Shown here piece by piece: positions 6,585 through 14,708 of a DNA stretch of 19,771 nt. The stretch is taken from positions 1 through 19,771 of the forward strand of contig JBMFHR010000019.1 in assembly GCA_049976725.1 (NCBI GenBank), read 5' to 3'. Position numbers and translations under genes: made by a program. The notes below the pieces were generated by a model. It made no database searches, was not told the origin of the DNA, and saw only the letters and a program-made list of their open reading frames with translations. The stretch is from Conexivisphaera sp049976725 (GTDB lineage: Archaea > Thermoproteota > Nitrososphaeria > Conexivisphaerales > Conexivisphaeraceae). The number at the start of each line of letters is the position of its first letter. Position 1 is the first letter of the stretch.

Positions 6585-7670
6585 TTACGTGGATCGCTGG
6601 CGGACGCCGTCCAGCGCCGAGAGGAAGTACTCGAGGTGTTCCCTCGACACGTTGCCCATGTGCCCCACCCTCAGGTGCCTCTGGCGGTTCTGGCCGACAC
6701 CAACCCCCACCCATATCCCGCTGGATTCGTGGAGCCTCCGCCTCAGCTCGAGAGCGTCCAGGCCAGCCGCCGCAACGTCGAAGACGCTGACCGTCGGCGA
6801 GGGGATCTCGGCTATCGTGCTGAGCCCCCGCCGCGACATCTCATCCCTCAGGAAAGCGGCGTTCGACTCATGGCGCGCCCAGCGCGCCTCCATGCCCTCC
6901 TCCAGCACGATCTCCAGTGCTGTCTTGAGGGCCACGAACAGGTTGACCGCCGGCGTCGACAGGTACTTCCCGGGCGCCTCCGTGACCTCGATCCACTTCC
7001 TCAAGTCCATGTACATCGACGGAGAGTCCCTCAGAAGGTCCAGCGCGTCCCTGGATGCGGCTACTATGGCTATCCCGGGAGGGGCCGCCAGGCACTTCTG
7101 GGACGACGTCACGAGCACGCCTATCCCCAGCTCCCTCATGTCCAGCCTCACGCCGCCGACGCTGCTCACGCCGTCCACTATCAGTATGGATCCCGCCTCC
7201 CTCGCCGACCTGGCCACTTCATCGAGAGGCCAGAGGAGGCCCGTCGAAGTGTCGACATGCGTGAGCGCGACTGCGCGATACCTCCCCGTCTCCAGCGCCG
7301 CCCTGTAGCTGTCGGCGTGCACGGCGCGGCCCGGTGGAGCGCTCAGGACATCGACTTGTCCAGCGTACCTGCGGGCCAGCTCGGCGAGCCTGCTCCCGAA
7401 GTGTCCGGACTCGAGCACGAGCACGCGGTCCGACCTGGAGACCATGGACGAGAGCGCCATCTCTATCCCGAGCGTCCCGGAGCCCGTCACCAGCGCCACT
7501 CCCGCCGTGCTGTCGCGAACGATCTCCCTGACCATCCCCGGGAGCGCCCTCAGGATCTCCAAGAACTCGGGTGAGTCGTGGGATAGCTGAGGCCCGGCCA
7601 GCGCCTCCCTCACCCTCCTGTCCAAGATCGTGGGCCCCGGCGTCAACAGCAACGGCCCGTCCATATCCAT
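6585..7670 (-). CDS. Class V aminotransferase (alanine/serine-glyoxylate type)
   Basis: 361 residues of PLP fold type I. LLLTPGPT at the N-terminus, TGSGTLG (62-68, cofactor phosphate contact), D166 in IVDGVSSVGG (pairs with the pyridine nitrogen), and the Schiff-base lysine K192 in TSSQKCLAAPPG identify the alanine-glyoxylate/serine-pyruvate aminotransferase group; the C-terminal HLRVGHMG is also typical. It moves an amino group between alanine or serine and glyoxylate or pyruvate in the cytosol. ATG 7670 is chosen over a GTG/ATG further up because it begins the family N-terminus and is 28 bases from a TATA box. In this locus it could link serine with hydroxypyruvate and glycerate, which glycerate kinase would consume, but that is inference. 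Convergent with ssb. Confidence 0.9.
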   Translation of the reverse strand: MDMDGPLLLTPGPTILDRRVREALAGPQLSHDSPEFLEILRALPGMVREIVRDSTAGVALVTGSGTLGIEMALSSMVSRSDRVLVLESGHFGSRLAELARRYAGQVDVLSAPPGRAVHADSYRAALETGRYRAVALTHVDTSTGLLWPLDEVARSAREAGSILIVDGVSSVGGVRLDMRELGIGVLVTSSQKCLAAPPGIAIVAASRDALDLLRDSPSMYMDLRKWIEVTEAPGKYLSTPAVNLFVALKTALEIVLEEGMEARWARHESNAAFLRDEMSRRGLSTIAEIPSPTVSVFDVAAAGLDALELRRRLHESSGIWVGVGVGQNRQRHLRVGHMGNVSREHLEYFLSALDGVRQRST

Positions 7671-7694
7671 GCGCCCATCGGAGGATGCGGCTCT

Positions 7695-7702
7695 CTTTAA
7701 GG
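7695..7702 (-). promoter_or_regulatory. TATA box of the aminotransferase gene
   Basis: CCTTAAAG on the minus strand is centred about 28 bases from the ATG at 7670, again a leaderless spacing. Confidence 0.55.
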
Positions 7703-7739
7703 GGTTCCATTGGATAGGGTTCATCCCAACTCGCCGCGA

Positions 7740-7756
7740 GCATCCGCTCCGGATGC
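7740..7756. repeat. Short inverted repeat between divergent promoters
   Basis: GCATCC and GGATGC are perfect arms around a five-base loop (GCTCC). It lies between the aminotransferase and reductase promoters and is either a chance hairpin or a regulator site. Confidence 0.3.
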
Positions 7757-7825
7757 GGACCGGGAGAGTGCGATGAGCCCGGTCAGGAGGCGTCGCCGCC
7801 CGGTGCTAAGGTAGAATGAGCCCCT

Positions 7826-7833
7826 GGGTACCC
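7826..7833. promoter_or_regulatory. Palindrome GGGTACCC upstream of the reductase TATA box
   Basis: A perfect eight-base palindrome ends seven bases before the TATA box of the reductase gene, the region where BRE and activator sites sit. No matching copy was found at most other promoters, so its role is only suggested by position. Confidence 0.25.
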
Positions 7834-7840
7834 GCGAACG

Positions 7841-7847
7841 GTTAAAG
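7841..7847 (+). promoter_or_regulatory. TATA box of the MDR reductase gene
   Basis: GTTAAAG is centred 27 bases before the GTG at 7871. Confidence 0.5.
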
Positions 7848-7870
7848 CGCGCGAATGGTTCCCGCATGGC

Positions 7871-8905
7871 GTGAAGGCAGCGATATTCAGCGTGCCCGGT
7901 ATAGAGAACCTGAGCGTCGCCGACGTGGAGGCGCCGAGGCCCGGCCCCCACGACGTCCTGGTCCGGGTCGTGCGCGCCGGCGTGAACCCGATAGATCGCC
8001 TCACGGTCACCGGCGGCAGGAGTCCCACGCCCATGCCGCACATCCCGGGCGCGGAGTTCGCGGGGATAGTGGAGGAGGTGGGTGAGCACGTGGATGGAGT
8101 GTCGACGGGCGACGTCGTGATAGATTATCCCAGGATTTTCTGCGGGCGCTGCGACATGTGCCTGTCGGGGAGGGAGATGCTCTGCCGCAGCGGCGGCGTG
8201 CTCGGCGTGGTCTCCAACGGCGGGTTCGCCGAGCTCGCGCTCGTTCCGGAAGCGTCCATTATCCGCGCCGACGCATCCCTCGGCTGGGACCTGCTGGCGA
8301 GTCTCCCCGTGTCCGCCCTCACGGCCTACCACGGCCTTCGCGCGGCCGGCCTGAGGGCCGGCGAGACCGTGGTGGTGATGGGGGCCTCCGGCAACACGGG
8401 AATGTTCGCCGTGCAGCTCGCCCGCGCCATGGGCGCCAGGGTCATCGCTGTCTCCAGGAGGCCGAGGGGATGGCTGATGGAGATGGGCGCCGACTACGTC
8501 GTGGAGCCCGAGTCGGCGCTCGAGGCGGTCTCGGAGGCCACGGGCGGCGCCATGGCGGACGTCGTCGTGGACCCGCTGGGCTCGGCGACCATGTCCATCT
8601 CGCAGAGCCTCGTGGGCCCCGGAGGCAGGATCGTGAGCTACGGCGTCCTGACGGGCCAGACAGTGTCGATCGACATGAGGTCGCTCTACTCAAAGGGGAT
8701 CTCTATAATCGGTTCCACGGGCGGGACCAGATCGGAGCTCAGGGAGCTGGTTTCTTTGGCGGCCTCGCGCGGTCTGAGCGTTCGCGTGTGGAGGACCCAT
8801 GGCCTCGAGGGCGTGAGGAGCGCCCTGGAGGATCTGTCGTCACGGGACAGGGACGGGCGCATCATGCTCGACGTGCAGCGCAGCCGAGCGCCCTCAACCT
8901 TTTAA
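7871..8905 (+). CDS. MDR-family oxidoreductase (quinone/enoyl reductase-like, structural zinc only)
   Basis: 344 residues of the medium-chain dehydrogenase/reductase superfamily: a GroES-like domain, then a Rossmann domain with GASGNTG (171-177) in place of GxGxxG. The structural-zinc lobe is complete (C91, C94, C97, C105 in FCGRCDMCLSGREMLC). The catalytic zinc site is not: the usual CGTD/CHSD segment reads RAGVNPID and the GHE motif reads PGAEFAG, as in zinc-independent quinone or acryloyl-CoA-type reductases. It therefore probably uses NAD(P)H to reduce a conjugated double bond or quinone rather than to oxidise an alcohol; the substrate is unknown. The leaderless GTG is supported by the TATA box. 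Its stop lies in the promoter of the dehydratase gene that follows on the same strand. Confidence 0.82.
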   Translation: MKAAIFSVPGIENLSVADVEAPRPGPHDVLVRVVRAGVNPIDRLTVTGGRSPTPMPHIPGAEFAGIVEEVGEHVDGVSTGDVVIDYPRIFCGRCDMCLSGREMLCRSGGVLGVVSNGGFAELALVPEASIIRADASLGWDLLASLPVSALTAYHGLRAAGLRAGETVVVMGASGNTGMFAVQLARAMGARVIAVSRRPRGWLMEMGADYVVEPESALEAVSEATGGAMADVVVDPLGSATMSISQSLVGPGGRIVSYGVLTGQTVSIDMRSLYSKGISIIGSTGGTRSELRELVSLAASRGLSVRVWRTHGLEGVRSALEDLSSRDRDGRIMLDVQRSRAPSTF

Positions 8906-8906
8906 G
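8899..8906 (+). promoter_or_regulatory. TATA box of the dehydratase gene
   Basis: CTTTTAAG overlaps the stop codon of the preceding reductase gene and is centred about 27 bases before the GTG at 8929. The flanks CAAC and GTTG (8895-8909) make a weak symmetry around it. Confidence 0.6.
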
Positions 8907-8928
8907 TTGCGCCGCGCCTCCGCGCAAC

Positions 8929-10128
8929 GTGGGCGCGATAAGGAGCGTCGAGGCGATAGTTGTCGGTGAGAGGGGATCATCTGCGACATGGGCATCGGTG
9001 GCGGTCCTCGTGAGGGTGCAGACTTCCGACGGCAGGGTGGGTTACGGCGAGGCGGTGCCTACCCTGAGGACCGGCCAGGTCATCGAGGCCGTCAGGAGGC
9101 TGGCCTCCGTCGTCTCAGGAATGGATCCCCACGCCATCGAGCTGATACACCGCACATGGATGAGGGAGGAGTTCTACCTGCACCGCTCGATAGAGTCCAC
9201 GGCAGCGCTCTCGGCGCTGGACATAGCCCTCTGGGACATCAAGGGGAGGGAGCTCGGGGCACCCGTGCACGAGCTCCTGGGCGGGGCCTACAGGGACCGC
9301 GTTCTGGCCTACGCAAACGGGTGGTACGCCGGTTGCAGGACGCCCGAGGACTTCGCATCGGCCGCCGCCAAAGTGGTGGGGATGGGCTACAGGGGACTGA
9401 AGTTCGACCCGTTCGGCGGTTACTTCGACTACATAGACCGCGCCGGGATCGAGAGGGCGGCGCGCATCGTCGGAGCGGTCAGGGAGGCCGTGGGGGACGA
9501 CGTCTACCTCATGATAGAGCACCACGGGAGGTTCAGCTACGAGTCGGCAGTGAGGATCGCCGATGCGCTCTCGAGGTACTCGCCCCTCTTCGTGGAGGAG
9601 CCGGTTCACCCGCACGATCTGGAGGGACTCAGAAGGTACAGGGCGCTGGCGCGCGTTCCCGTGGCGCTGGGCGAGAGGATACTTGACAAGGAGGAGGCGC
9701 TCCAGTACCTGAGGGAGGGGCTCGTCGACTTCCTGCAGGTGGACCTGACCAATGTCGGCGGGATAACGGAGGCATGGAAGATAGCCGCCATCGCCGACGC
9801 GTTCGGCGTCAAGATGGCCTACCACAACGCGTTTGGCCCTGTGCAGAACGCCGCGACGCTCCAGCTGGACGCCACGATCCCGAACTTCATGATACAGGAG
9901 ACGTTTTACGACTTCTTCCCGCAGTGGAAGAGGGACCTCGTCGGCGACTCCATGAGGCCGTCCCAGGGCTACCACCAGGTGCCGAGGGGCCCGGGCCTCG
10001 GGATCGAGGTGAGGGAGGACGTGCTGGACTCGCGCAGGGCGGAGGGGCTGGAGGAGAGGGTGCCGGGCGAGCCCGTCTGGGTCGTCAGGGGAACGTGGGT
10101 GGACGAGGACTCGAGCAGGGTGCCCTGA
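8929..10128 (+). CDS. Enolase-superfamily sugar-acid dehydratase (gluconate/galactonate dehydratase-like)
   Basis: 399 residues of the mandelate-racemase group. Domain 1 (about 1-115) is the capping region; the barrel carries K158 in GLKFDPFG, metal ligands E197 (IEHHGRF), E223/E224 (FVEEPVHP) and E249 (LGERI), and the His base H299 in AYHNAFGP. Archaeal members of this group dehydrate D-gluconate and D-galactonate to 2-keto-3-deoxy acids, the entry to the Entner-Doudoroff route. The GTG start is fixed by the TATA spacing and by the family N-terminus. Next to a KDG-aldolase-like gene, glyceraldehyde-type dehydrogenase and glucose dehydrogenase genes, gluconate dehydratase is the most likely role, but xylonate or arabinonate dehydratase cannot be excluded from sequence. 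Cytosolic and magnesium dependent by family. Confidence 0.88.
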   Translation: MGAIRSVEAIVVGERGSSATWASVAVLVRVQTSDGRVGYGEAVPTLRTGQVIEAVRRLASVVSGMDPHAIELIHRTWMREEFYLHRSIESTAALSALDIALWDIKGRELGAPVHELLGGAYRDRVLAYANGWYAGCRTPEDFASAAAKVVGMGYRGLKFDPFGGYFDYIDRAGIERAARIVGAVREAVGDDVYLMIEHHGRFSYESAVRIADALSRYSPLFVEEPVHPHDLEGLRRYRALARVPVALGERILDKEEALQYLREGLVDFLQVDLTNVGGITEAWKIAAIADAFGVKMAYHNAFGPVQNAATLQLDATIPNFMIQETFYDFFPQWKRDLVGDSMRPSQGYHQVPRGPGLGIEVREDVLDSRRAEGLEERVPGEPVWVVRGTWVDEDSSRVP

Positions 10129-10139
10129 TGCCGCGATTC

Positions 10140-10152
10140 CTTAAAATATAAG
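10140..10152 (+). promoter_or_regulatory. TATA box of the aldehyde dehydrogenase-aldolase operon
   Basis: CTTAAAATATAAG, centred 26 bases before the ATG at 10172, is the strongest TATA box of the metabolic block. Confidence 0.65.
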
Positions 10153-10171
10153 AGGCACACTATCGACATTC

Positions 10172-11653
10172 ATGAGGCGTTCTCTCCTCCTCATAGACGG
10201 CGAATGGGTTAATCCATCCGGCGGCGAGTTCCTCACGAAGCTGAACCCCGCCACCGGCGAGCCGATCGGCCAGTTCGCCTCCGCGACGGTGGACGACGTG
10301 AAGAGGGCCGTGGACGCCGCGTATGACGCGCAGAAGTCTTGGGAGAGGCTGACGTCGGTCGAGCGCGCGAAGTACATATGGAGGGCCGTGGACGTGATAA
10401 GGTCCAGGAGGTCCGAGCTCGAGGACCTACTCATAGACGAGGTCGGGAAGCCCGCGAGGGAGGCCGCCCAGGAGGTGGACGGGGTGCTGGACCAGCTCAC
10501 GTACTACGCCGAGATGGCCAGGAAGGTGACCGGGGACGTCGTCGAGGGGACGAAGCCCGACAGGATAATACTCCAGTACCGCGTCCCCTACGGGGTCGTA
10601 GCCGCCATAACGCCCTGGAACTTCCCCGCCGGGATGATAGCCAGGAAGGTGGGCCCGGCCCTCGTCACCGGCAACACCGTGGTCCTGAAACCGAGCTCGG
10701 ACACCCCGTTCGTGGGGGAGTGGCTCGCGAGGGCATTCCAGGAGTCGGGGCTCCCGAGGGGCGTCCTGAACTTCGTGACCGGGAGGGGGAGCTCGGTGGG
10801 CCCTGCCCTCACGTCGAACAGGAAGGTCGCGCTCGTCACGCTCACGGGGGAGACAGGCACGGGGAGGGACGTCATGGCTTCCGCCGCCAACTCGATGGCC
10901 AAGGTGATCCTCGAGCTGGGCGGGAAGGCCCCGTTCATGGTCTGGAAGGACGCCGACCTGGACCTGGCGGCCAGGGTGCTCATGTGGGCGAAGTACTGGA
11001 ACGCGGGCCAGTCCTGCATAGCCGCCGAGAGGCTGTTCGTGCACGAGGCAGTGTACGACGAGTTCATGCGCAGGTTCCTGGAGCTCACCGCGTCGCTCAG
11101 GGTGGGCGACCCCAGGAGGAACGAGATGGGGCCACTCATAAACGAGGGGGCGCTCAGGAAGGTCTCCGGGATGGTCGAGCGCGCCAGGAGCGATGGGCTG
11201 AGGGTGCTCTACGGGGGATCTCGCCCGTCGCTCCCGGAGCCCTTCTCGGGCGGCTATCACTACCTCCCGACGATCGTGGAGGGCCACGACCAGAGCTCCC
11301 CCGTGTTCAGGGAGGAGATATTCGGTCCGGTGCTCCCGGTCATGAAGGTCGAGGATGACTTCGGCAAGCTTATGGATCTGGCGAACGATTCCATCTACGG
11401 GCTAGCGTCCTACCTGTTCACGAAGGACCTCTCGCTGGCGATGAGGGCGGCCAGGGAGATAAAGTTCGGCGAGCTCTACGTGAACATGCCTGGCCCGGAG
11501 GCCACCCAGGGTTACCACACGGGCTTCAGGATGTCGGGGCAGGCCGGCGAGAACTCCATCCACGGGGTGCTGGAGTACACGAAGATAAAGAACGTCTACG
11601 TCGACTACGGCCCCAACCCGCTGGAGGGAGAGGTCATCCCGCCTTACTCCTGA
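10172..11653 (+). CDS. NAD(P)-dependent aldehyde dehydrogenase, probably glyceraldehyde dehydrogenase
   Basis: 493 residues, full length for the ALDH superfamily. Visible motifs are N150 in TPWNFP, K173 in VVLKPSS (cofactor), the general base E248 in LELGGKAP, and the nucleophile C282 in NAGQSCIAAERLF; EEIFGPVLPV and a C-terminal GFRMSGQAGENSIHG follow. The C-terminal part resembles the Thermoplasma glyceraldehyde dehydrogenase / archaeal lactaldehyde dehydrogenase group. In the non-phosphorylative Entner-Doudoroff route it would oxidise glyceraldehyde to glycerate. The aldolase that would make its substrate is encoded 10 bases downstream, which is the best evidence for the substrate. A 2,5-dioxovalerate or lactaldehyde activity is the alternative. 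Leaderless ATG start. Confidence 0.88.
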   Translation: MRRSLLLIDGEWVNPSGGEFLTKLNPATGEPIGQFASATVDDVKRAVDAAYDAQKSWERLTSVERAKYIWRAVDVIRSRRSELEDLLIDEVGKPAREAAQEVDGVLDQLTYYAEMARKVTGDVVEGTKPDRIILQYRVPYGVVAAITPWNFPAGMIARKVGPALVTGNTVVLKPSSDTPFVGEWLARAFQESGLPRGVLNFVTGRGSSVGPALTSNRKVALVTLTGETGTGRDVMASAANSMAKVILELGGKAPFMVWKDADLDLAARVLMWAKYWNAGQSCIAAERLFVHEAVYDEFMRRFLELTASLRVGDPRRNEMGPLINEGALRKVSGMVERARSDGLRVLYGGSRPSLPEPFSGGYHYLPTIVEGHDQSSPVFREEIFGPVLPVMKVEDDFGKLMDLANDSIYGLASYLFTKDLSLAMRAAREIKFGELYVNMPGPEATQGYHTGFRMSGQAGENSIHGVLEYTKIKNVYVDYGPNPLEGEVIPPYS

Positions 11654-11659
11654 GGGGTG
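11652..11659 (+). promoter_or_regulatory. Shine-Dalgarno-like site of the aldolase gene
   Basis: GAGGGGTG, overlapping the stop of the dehydrogenase gene, sits four bases before the TTG start. It decides the start and supports co-transcription. Confidence 0.5.
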
Positions 11660-11663
11660 CGCG

Positions 11664-12551
11664 TTGGCCGCCCTGCCGAGCGGGATCGTGACCCCAGCTG
11701 TGACGCCGCTGAAGGACGGCGACCTTGACCTCGAGGGGATATCCGAGCTCCTCGAGTTCCTCAGGGGCTCGGGCGCTGTCGCGGTCTTCCCGGCCGGGTC
11801 TGTGGGTTCCTTCCACCTGCTGAGCCTCGAGGAGCACTCGCGCCTCATATCCGAGTTCGCGGCGAGGCTGCCCTCCGGGATGGTCCTGCTCCCTGGAGTG
11901 CACAGGGGGAACCTCGAGGAGTCGATCAGGCTGGCGCGCCATGCGAGGGATGCGGGAGCCCTCGCGGTTGTCTCCGTGCCGCCCTTCTACTCCGGGCTGA
12001 GCCAGGCCGAGGTCGCGGATTACTACTCGGCCCTAGCCTCCGCGGCGGACGTGCCGATCGTGATCTACAACATACCGCAGATGGCCAGGAACGTCGTGGA
12101 GCCTGAGACCGCGCTGTCCGTTGCCCGCTCCACCGGCCTGGTTGCGGGCATCAAGGACAGCTCGAGGGACCTGGCCGCGCTCCAGGGCTACCTGAGCGCG
12201 CTGCCCGGGATTCCCGTGTACGAGGGACAGGACGACCTCCTGCTGCCGGCCAGGGTCCTGGGCGCCAGTGGGGGTGTGTGCGGGACGTCCAACTTCACCG
12301 ACCTCCCGGAGATCGTGTGGTCCAGCGGCTCGAGGGAGCTCCAGCTGAGGCTCTCGGCCCTGATGCGCCTGCTGTCGAGGTACGAGTTCCCGGCCGCCTA
12401 CTATTACCTGTTCCAGGCAGTCGTGATGGGGAGGAGGGAGCCCAGGGGCTACCTGCCGAGGCCCCTGAGGCCGCTCGACGCGCGCGAGGCGGAGTCGCTG
12501 CTCTCCGGGTTCAGATCCCTGACGTCGGGGACGCGAGGCCCTCGAGCGTGA
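11664..12551 (+). CDS. kdgA: 2-keto-3-deoxygluconate aldolase-like protein (DapA/NAL family)
   Basis: 295 residues of the class I pyruvate aldolase (DHDPS/N-acetylneuraminate lyase) family. The Schiff-base lysine is K164 in AGIKDSSRD, with Y135 in IYNIPQ and the pyruvate loop AGSVGSF (44-50) where family members have GTTGE or similar. The C-terminal LPRPLRPLDAREAESL is close in pattern to the end of Sulfolobus KDG aldolase (PRPP..PLDDEE), which favours KDG cleavage to pyruvate and glyceraldehyde over dihydrodipicolinate synthesis. The loop differs from the Sulfolobus GTTGLG, so the sugar-acid preference may differ too. Start TTG, preceded by a Shine-Dalgarno-like sequence. Second gene of the operon with the aldehyde dehydrogenase; overlaps convergent alaX by 41 bases. 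Confidence 0.87.
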   Translation: MAALPSGIVTPAVTPLKDGDLDLEGISELLEFLRGSGAVAVFPAGSVGSFHLLSLEEHSRLISEFAARLPSGMVLLPGVHRGNLEESIRLARHARDAGALAVVSVPPFYSGLSQAEVADYYSALASAADVPIVIYNIPQMARNVVEPETALSVARSTGLVAGIKDSSRDLAALQGYLSALPGIPVYEGQDDLLLPARVLGASGGVCGTSNFTDLPEIVWSSGSRELQLRLSALMRLLSRYEFPAAYYYLFQAVVMGRREPRGYLPRPLRPLDAREAESLLSGFRSLTSGTRGPRA

Positions 12552-13254
12552 ACTCGACGCGCTTGTTCCTCCTCCCCTTGTTCTCCACGCGCATCACGAT
12601 CACGCGCCCCACCTCCCTCGTGTTCGTCACGTGGGTCCCTCCGTCCATCTGCGCGTCGAGCCCTTCTATCTCGACGACCCTGACTACGTCGAGTCTCGCG
12701 AGGAGTTCCCTGCCCGGGGCCGTCCTGGCCAGGTTGGGGATCGACGCGGCCTCCTCCCTCCTCAGGTACCTGACCAATACCCTCCTACCCCTCTCCACCT
12801 CCCGGTTCACCTCACCCACCAGCCCGTCGAGCGCCTCCCTGGAGAAGCTCGGCCAGTCGAAGTCGACGCGAGCGTGGTCGTCGTATATCTGGCCGCCGGT
12901 TATCTCGCCGCCCGCCCCCATCCTCAGCAGCACGGCGTCCAGCAGGTGTATCGCCGTGTGCAGCCTCATGTGGGCATACCTCCTGCCCCAGTCCAGCTCG
13001 CCCACGACTCTCGTCCCCGGCTGCGGCGCCTCGCCCTGCAGCGCGTGGACGACTTCGTCGTCGGCCTTCGACGCCCCGATTACGGCTACGCGCCTCCCGT
13101 TGAACTCGAGCGTTCCCGAGTCGGACGGCTGGCCTCCGCCGCCGGGGTAGAACGCGGTCCTGTCCAGGACCGCGTAGCCCTCGCCGGACCTCACGACCAC
13201 GGCCTCGAAAACCCTAAGGTAGGAGTCGTTGAGGTAGAGCAGGTCCGTGGGCAC
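12511..13254 (-). CDS. alaX: Alanyl-tRNA editing protein AlaX (AlaX-M type)
   Basis: 247 residues: an N-terminal glycine-rich region with FYPGGGGQPSDSG (35-47), as in medium-length AlaX, and a C-terminal editing domain homologous to the AlaRS second additional domain. It hydrolyses Ser- (or Gly-) tRNA(Ala) in trans. Zinc ligands H99 and H103 (HTAIHLL) and H208 (GGTHV) are present; the fourth position, usually Cys in CGGTH, is D204 (QMDGGTHV). Start GTG 13254 lies about 28 bases from a TATA box. It stands alone on the minus strand between sugar genes, with no functional link to them visible. Confidence 0.92.
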   Translation of the reverse strand: MPTDLLYLNDSYLRVFEAVVVRSGEGYAVLDRTAFYPGGGGQPSDSGTLEFNGRRVAVIGASKADDEVVHALQGEAPQPGTRVVGELDWGRRYAHMRLHTAIHLLDAVLLRMGAGGEITGGQIYDDHARVDFDWPSFSREALDGLVGEVNREVERGRRVLVRYLRREEAASIPNLARTAPGRELLARLDVVRVVEIEGLDAQMDGGTHVTNTREVGRVIVMRVENKGRRNKRVEFTLEGLASPTSGI

Positions 13255-13278
13255 GCGTCGCGCTGGTCGGGCCTAATG

Positions 13279-13286
13279 ATAAATCT
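13279..13286 (-). promoter_or_regulatory. TATA box of alaX
   Basis: GATTTATC on the minus strand is centred about 28 bases from the GTG at 13254. Confidence 0.55.
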
Positions 13287-13306
13287 TGCGAGATCGCGCG
13301 GGGACG

Positions 13307-14572
13307 CTAGCTCCTCGTCATGATCACGAATAGATCGTTCACGTTGGTCCCCGTGGGCCCTGTGACCACCGCGAGGCCCGCGCGGCTGAGGAACCCGTAG
13401 GAGTCGTTCTCGCGGAGCGCCGCCGCGGCGCCGGCCTCATCCAGGGACTCCAGATCCTCGGAGCCGAGCGCGGCCCCGGCCGCCGGGGAGTTCCCGTCCA
13501 CGCCGTCCGTGGCCATGGCGCCGATGCCCGAGCGCCCCGCGGCGCCGAGCCGCCTGACCTGGAGAGCCGCCGAGAGCGCGAGCTCCTGGTTCCTACCTCC
13601 CCTCCCCTTGCCCCTGACGGTGACCGTCGTCTCTCCGCCGGCCATCGCCGCCCTCCTCCTCCCCCTCGTGGAGAGCGATCCCAGGAACCGGCCAACCTCC
13701 CTCGCCTCGCCCTCCATGGACTCCGTCAGGATCTGGGCGCTGTAGCCCATCCTTCTCGCCTCGCGTGCCATCGCGCGCAGCGCTGGGCGATTGTCCAGCA
13801 CTATCCTGTTAATGACGCGCGAGAACACAGGATCCCCCGGCTTCGGCGTCTCCTCCAGGAGGCCCCGGGCGCCCATTCCGAGTATCCGCTCGGAATTCGG
13901 GAAGCGGCCGTCCAGGCCGTACTTCCTGAGGACATCCAGCGCCTCCGCGTACGTCGTGGGATCCGGCGCCGTGGGGCCGGAGGCTATCGAGTCCACTGGA
14001 TTGCCGACCACGTCCGACACTATGAGAGATACGCACTCGCGCCCCCTGAAGCCGCGGATCAGCTGGCCCCCCTTGACCTCAGACAGATGCTTCCTGACCG
14101 CGTTCAGCTCCCTCACATCGGCGCCGCTCCTCATGAGGGCATCCGCAAGCGCGGCCTCCTCCTCCACACTCAACCCGTCCTTCGGCACCTCGAGGAGCGC
14201 GGAGCCTCCACCCGATATCAGCACCAGCAGCGTCTCGTCCTCCCGGACGCGCCTCACGATTCCCATCGCCTCCTCCGACGCGCGGACGTTCTCCTCCGAC
14301 GGCAGCGGGTGCGTCCCCTCGATGACCCTGATGTTTCCCAGGTCGCCCGAGGGATATCCCTTGGGCACGATCGCGAGCCCCTCCCGCACGCGCCCACCGA
14401 GGACCGAGAGCGCTCCCCTGGCCATCCTGTACGCTGCCTTGCCGAATGCCAGGACCACAACGTCTCCGCTCGGCCTCAGGCGCCTGAGCCCCCCGACCAC
14501 GGCTGCCTCCGGATCCGCGGCCGCCAGGCCGCTCCTGAGGACTCTCATCACGTCTTCGCGGGCGACCGGCAC
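13307..14572 (-). CDS. gckA: Glycerate 2-kinase (MOFRL/GckA family)
   Basis: 421 residues. Phosphorylates D-glycerate with ATP to 2-phosphoglycerate, the last step of the non-phosphorylative Entner-Doudoroff branch before enolase. Family motifs run in order: LAFGKAAYRMA near residue 42, EGTHPLP, ISGGGSALL, NAVRKHLSEVKGG, SDVVGNPVDSIASGPT, AGGETTVTV with GRGGRNQELAL, ATDGVDGNSPAAG and the C-terminal TGPTGTNVNDL of the MOFRL domain. Length is normal for the archaeal enzymes. The GTG at 14572 is 27 bases from a TATA box. It diverges from the glucoamylase operon across a 170-base region, so the start and end of the pathway could share regulation. Confidence 0.94.
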   Translation of the reverse strand: MPVAREDVMRVLRSGLAAADPEAAVVGGLRRLRPSGDVVVLAFGKAAYRMARGALSVLGGRVREGLAIVPKGYPSGDLGNIRVIEGTHPLPSEENVRASEEAMGIVRRVREDETLLVLISGGGSALLEVPKDGLSVEEEAALADALMRSGADVRELNAVRKHLSEVKGGQLIRGFRGRECVSLIVSDVVGNPVDSIASGPTAPDPTTYAEALDVLRKYGLDGRFPNSERILGMGARGLLEETPKPGDPVFSRVINRIVLDNRPALRAMAREARRMGYSAQILTESMEGEAREVGRFLGSLSTRGRRRAAMAGGETTVTVRGKGRGGRNQELALSAALQVRRLGAAGRSGIGAMATDGVDGNSPAAGAALGSEDLESLDEAGAAAALRENDSYGFLSRAGLAVVTGPTGTNVNDLFVIMTRS

Positions 14573-14594
14573 GCCTCGCCCGCGGGTCGTTCAA

Positions 14595-14603
14595 GTTTTA
14601 AAT
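14595..14603 (-). promoter_or_regulatory. TATA box of gckA
   Basis: ATTTAAAAC on the minus strand is centred 27 bases from the GTG at 14572. Confidence 0.6.
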
Positions 14604-14628
14604 GAAGCGCCTCTTCACCCCGAAAGCG

Positions 14629-14642
14629 CCGCCCGCAGGCGG
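14629..14642. repeat. Inverted repeat in the gckA-glucoamylase divergent region
   Basis: CCGCC-CGCA-GGCGG is a perfect five-base stem with a four-base loop, located between the two promoters. It may be a chance feature of GC-rich DNA. Confidence 0.25.
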
Positions 14643-14694
14643 TACGTGTCCACGCGTCCGGTCGCCGAGGCGCTCGGCCGGCTCTCCGTGATGC

Positions 14695-14708
14695 TGGGGT
14701 CAATCCCA
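14695..14708. promoter_or_regulatory. Candidate operator abutting the glucoamylase TATA box
   Basis: TGGG-GTCAAT-CCCA is an inverted repeat ending one base before the glucoamylase TATA box, over the BRE position. That placement suits a transcription regulator controlling the sugar operon. Confidence 0.3.

Noticed and set aside
8158..8928. Upstream extension of the dehydratase frame
   Set aside because: Shadow of the MDR reductase gene; the TATA box and the family N-terminus place the start at 8929.
10140..10152. CTTA/TAAG symmetry over the aldehyde dehydrogenase TATA box as an operator
   Set aside because: AT-rich TATA elements are often symmetrical by chance; there is no second copy and no extended arms.
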